Below, one piece after another: positions 34,254 through 36,512 of a DNA stretch of 36,512 bases; the first letter of the stretch is position 1; every line of letters starts with the position of its first letter. The stretch lies in assembly GCF_902499135.1 (NCBI RefSeq), contig NZ_CABVPR010000061.1:1-36512 (forward strand), read 5' to 3'. The position numbers and the translations under genes are program-made. This DNA is from Burkholderia dolosa. GTDB lineage: Bacteria; Pseudomonadota; Gammaproteobacteria; Burkholderiales; Burkholderiaceae. The notes beneath the pieces are model-generated. The model saw only the letters and a list, made by a program, of their open reading frames with translations. It searched no databases and was not told the DNA's origin.

Positions 34254-36113
34254 ATGCCCACATACCGTTCCAAAACCTCCACCGCCGGCCGCAACATGGC
34301 GGGCGCGCGCTCGCTGTGGCGCGCCACCGGCATGAAAGACGACGATTTCTCGAAGCCGATCATCGCGGTCGTCAACTCGTTCACGCAGTTCGTGCCCGGG
34401 CACGTGCACCTGAAGGATCTCGGCCAGCTCGTCGCGCGCGAGATCGAAGCCGCCGGCGGCGTCGCGAAGGAATTCAACACGATCGCGGTCGACGACGGCA
34501 TCGCGATGGGCCACGACGGCATGCTGTATTCGCTGCCGAGCCGCGACATCATCGCCGACTCGGTCGAGTACATGGTGAACGCGCACTGCGCGGACGCGAT
34601 GGTGTGCATCTCGAACTGCGACAAGATCACGCCGGGCATGCTGATGGCCGCGATGCGCCTGAACATTCCGGTGATCTTCGTGTCGGGCGGCCCGATGGAA
34701 GCCGGCAAGACGCGCCTCGCGAACCCGGTCACGAAAACGGTCGAACTGAAGAAGCTCGATCTCGTCGACGCGATGGTGATCGCGGCCGACCAGTCGTATT
34801 CGGATGCCGAAGTCGCCGAAGTCGAACGCTCCGCATGCCCGACCTGCGGCTCGTGCTCGGGCATGTTCACCGCGAACTCGATGAACTGCCTGACCGAAGC
34901 GCTCGGCCTGTCGCTGCCCGGCAACGGCACCGTCGTCGCGACGCACGCCGACCGCGAACAGCTGTTCAAGCGCGCCGGCCGCCGCATCGTCGAGCTCACG
35001 CGCGAATACTACGAACAGGAAAACGACCGCGTGCTGCCGCGCTCGGTCGGCTTCAAGGCGTTCGACAACGCGATGACGCTCGACATCGCGATGGGCGGTT
35101 CGACGAACACGATCCTGCACCTGCTCGCGATTGCGCAGGAAGCCGGCATCGACTTCACGATGAAGGACATCGACCGCCTGTCGCGCGTCGTGCCGCAGCT
35201 GTGCAAGGTCGCGCCGAACACGAACAAGTACCACATCGAGGACGTGCACCGCGCCGGCGGCATCATGGCGATCCTCGGCGAGCTCGACCGCGCCGGCAAG
35301 CTGCATACCGACGTGCCGACCGTGCACGCGCCGACGCTGAAGGACGCGCTCGACCGATGGGACATCGTCCGCACGCAGGACGACGCGGTCCGCAAGTTCT
35401 ACCTGGCCGGTCCGGCCGGGATCCCGACGCAGGTCGCGTTCAGCCAGGACACGCGCTGGCCGAGCCTCGACCTCGACCGCGCCGAAGGCTGCATCCGCTC
35501 GTACGAGCACGCGTTCTCGAAGGAAGGCGGCCTGGCCGTGCTGACCGGCAACATCGCGCTCGACGGCTGCGTGGTGAAGACGGCCGGCGTCGACGAGAGC
35601 ATCCTCGTGTTCGAGGGCACCGCGCACGTGACCGAATCGCAGGACGAAGCAGTCGAGAACATCCTGAACGACAAGGTGAAGGCCGGCGACGTCGTGATCG
35701 TCCGCTACGAAGGGCCGAAGGGCGGCCCCGGCATGCAGGAAATGCTGTATCCGACGAGCTACATCAAGTCGAAGGGCCTCGGCAAAGCGTGCGCGCTGCT
35801 GACGGACGGCCGCTTCTCGGGCGGCACGTCGGGGCTGTCGATCGGCCACTGCTCGCCCGAAGCGGCGGCGGGCGGCGCGATCGGCCTCGTGCGCGATGGC
35901 GACAAGATCCGCATCGACATCCCGAACCGCACGATCAACGTGCTGGTGTCCGACGAAGAGCTGGCGCGCCGTCGCGAAGAGCAGAACGCGAAGGGCTGGA
36001 AGCCGGCTAAGCCGCGGCCGCGCAAGGTTTCAGCGGCGCTGAAGGCGTATGCGAAGCTCGTGATGTCGGCCGACAAGGGCGCGGTGCGCGACCTGTCGCT
36101 GCTCGACGACTGA
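34254..36113 (+). CDS. ilvD: Dihydroxy-acid dehydratase
   Basis: This 619-residue enzyme is the length of E. coli IlvD (616) and shares its N-terminus ([27 protein letters not shown]). It dehydrates 2,3-dihydroxy-3-methyl acids to 2-oxo acids in valine, isoleucine and pantothenate synthesis. Iron-sulfur ligands are Cys122 (SNCDKITPG) and the cysteines at 195-201 ([12 protein letters not shown]). [12 protein letters not shown] (79-90) binds magnesium. The C-terminal [10 protein letters not shown] motif near the active site is intact. The open frame extends 33 codons upstream from a TTG, but homology fixes the start at 34254. No clear ribosome-binding site precedes it. It is transcribed alone, between the hydroxyproline locus and a convergent gene. 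Confidence 0.97.
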   Translation: MPTYRSKTSTAGRNMAGARSLWRATGMKDDDFSKPIIAVVNSFTQFVPGHVHLKDLGQLVAREIEAAGGVAKEFNTIAVDDGIAMGHDGMLYSLPSRDIIADSVEYMVNAHCADAMVCISNCDKITPGMLMAAMRLNIPVIFVSGGPMEAGKTRLANPVTKTVELKKLDLVDAMVIAADQSYSDAEVAEVERSACPTCGSCSGMFTANSMNCLTEALGLSLPGNGTVVATHADREQLFKRAGRRIVELTREYYEQENDRVLPRSVGFKAFDNAMTLDIAMGGSTNTILHLLAIAQEAGIDFTMKDIDRLSRVVPQLCKVAPNTNKYHIEDVHRAGGIMAILGELDRAGKLHTDVPTVHAPTLKDALDRWDIVRTQDDAVRKFYLAGPAGIPTQVAFSQDTRWPSLDLDRAEGCIRSYEHAFSKEGGLAVLTGNIALDGCVVKTAGVDESILVFEGTAHVTESQDEAVENILNDKVKAGDVVIVRYEGPKGGPGMQEMLYPTSYIKSKGLGKACALLTDGRFSGGTSGLSIGHCSPEAAAGGAIGLVRDGDKIRIDIPNRTINVLVSDEELARRREEQNAKGWKPAKPRPRKVSAALKAYAKLVMSADKGAVRDLSLLDD

Positions 36114-36121
36114 CGCGCCAC

Positions 36122-36160
36122 GGCGCGCCGGCCTGCGCAGGCCGGCCGGCCCGGCGCGCC
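36122..36160 (+). repeat. Nested alternative hairpins downstream of ilvD
   Basis: GGCGCGCCGG (36122-36131) is the exact inverse of CCGGCGCGCC (36151-36160). Inside lies a 20-bp perfect palindrome, GCCGGCCTGC/GCAGGCCGGC (36127-36146). The two folds share bases and exclude each other. A smaller hairpin, GCCGCTC-N4-GAGCGGC, follows at 36163-36180. Confidence 0.6.
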
Positions 36161-36202
36161 AGGCCGCTCTGCGGAGCGGCTGTCAATGAAGCGGTCAACC
36201 CG

Positions 36203-36245
36203 ATCCCCACTCAGCGGACGACGCCGAGTGGGGATTGTTCTTTCT
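36203..36245 (+). terminator. Rho-independent terminator of ilvD
   Basis: ATCCCCACTC (36203-36212) pairs perfectly with GAGTGGGGAT (36226-36235), extended inward by GCG/CGC past one mismatch. It is followed on the plus strand by the T-rich TGTTCTTT. The T-run is only on the plus strand side, so it serves ilvD. Confidence 0.85.
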
Positions 36246-36306
36246 GGAAACCGTCACGGACGCGGCACGGTTACGTCTGCGGAGCGCGCGGCGCAGCGGC
36301 CGATGC

Positions 36307-36512
36307 TCAATGGCGGAATTGCTCGCCGCGCGCGTCGCCGCCGCCCCCGCCTGCGTGTGCGCCGCCATTGTTCGCCCCGCCTTGCGGTCTGCCGCCGAAA
36401 CCGCCGCCGCCCGGCTGCGCCTGCGGCATCGCGCGTGCTGCGCCGCCCGGCCCGATCTGCGCACGCGGGACGGCTGCCTGCGCAGGCGGGGCCACCGGCG
36501 CAGCCGGCATTG
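36307..36512 (-). CDS. Gly/Ala/Pro-rich protein, C-terminal end only
   Basis: About 68 residues of the C-terminus lie in the window; the 5' end is beyond base 36512. The sequence is low-complexity (PGGGGFGGRPQGG, then AGGGGGDARGEQFRH) with no signal peptide or domain visible. Tails like this occur on several envelope proteins, including some DUF3300 proteins, but nothing here proves which. An ATG at 36510 could be an internal methionine or, less likely, a start. It converges on ilvD. Confidence 0.55.
   Translation of the reverse strand, partial: MPAAPVAPPAQAAVPRAQIGPGGAARAMPQAQPGGGGFGGRPQGGANNGGAHAGGGGGDARGEQFRH

Noticed and set aside
1-36512. CRISPR arrays, tRNA or rRNA genes, phage or insertion sequences
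   Set aside because: No regularly spaced repeats, no tRNA-like folds and no transposase or phage genes were recognised on reading both strands.

Overview
The window reads as a high-GC betaproteobacterial chromosome segment, most likely Burkholderia (cepacia-complex-like). This is inferred from the strongly GC-biased third codon positions, the Burkholderia-type general porin, a DUF2917 gene next to a MocR regulator, and the tightly packed catabolic operons. No rRNA, tRNA, CRISPR array, insertion sequence or phage gene was seen. Genes fill most of the window. The main less GC-rich pocket is about 20.5-21.9 kb.

Region 1 (1-9227, minus strand) is one long operon read from right to left: a MurR/RpiR-type SIS-domain regulator, isoaspartyl peptidase iaaA, the Gsi-type dipeptide/glutathione ABC transporter gsiABCD, a P1/DmpA-type self-cleaving aminopeptidase, and an M55 D-aminopeptidase cut by the window edge. 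Several neighbours overlap by 1 or 4 bases. It looks like a salvage operon for peptides that ordinary peptidases cannot open.

Region 2 (9228-14757, plus strand) is an MFS symporter, a GH31 alpha-glycosidase and an outer-membrane porin. They sit behind a 479-bp divergent spacer holding perfect TTCGAA-type inverted repeats, and no regulator of their own is adjacent. This looks like a small uptake-and-hydrolysis locus for a glycoside. Region 3 (15015-17412) is the choline transporter betT and a small three-helix membrane protein. Region 4 (17687-20517) is a purple-acid-phosphatase-like lipoprotein translationally coupled to a periplasmic di-haem peroxidase.

Region 5 (20518-24665) is a patchwork of small or orphan genes: a glycine-zipper protein (minus), a 99-residue unknown (plus), a MocR-type GntR/aminotransferase regulator (minus) and a DUF2917 gene (plus). 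CTGTAT/ATACAG elements occur in the promoter regions on both sides of the MocR gene.

Region 6 (24666-33942) is a complete trans-4-hydroxy-L-proline catabolic locus in two divergent operons. The minus operon encodes 4-hydroxyproline 2-epimerase and the beta, gamma and alpha subunits of a D-hydroxyproline dehydrogenase. The plus operon encodes the pyrroline-4-hydroxy-2-carboxylate deaminase, an APC permease, alpha-ketoglutarate semialdehyde dehydrogenase and an Ldh-family reductase. Together they would convert hydroxyproline to 2-oxoglutarate. The shared promoter region has two interleaved inverted repeats, and no regulator gene is present. Region 7 (34138-36245) is ilvD with its own extended -10 promoter and a strong terminator, followed by the 3' end of a glycine-rich protein gene on the minus strand.
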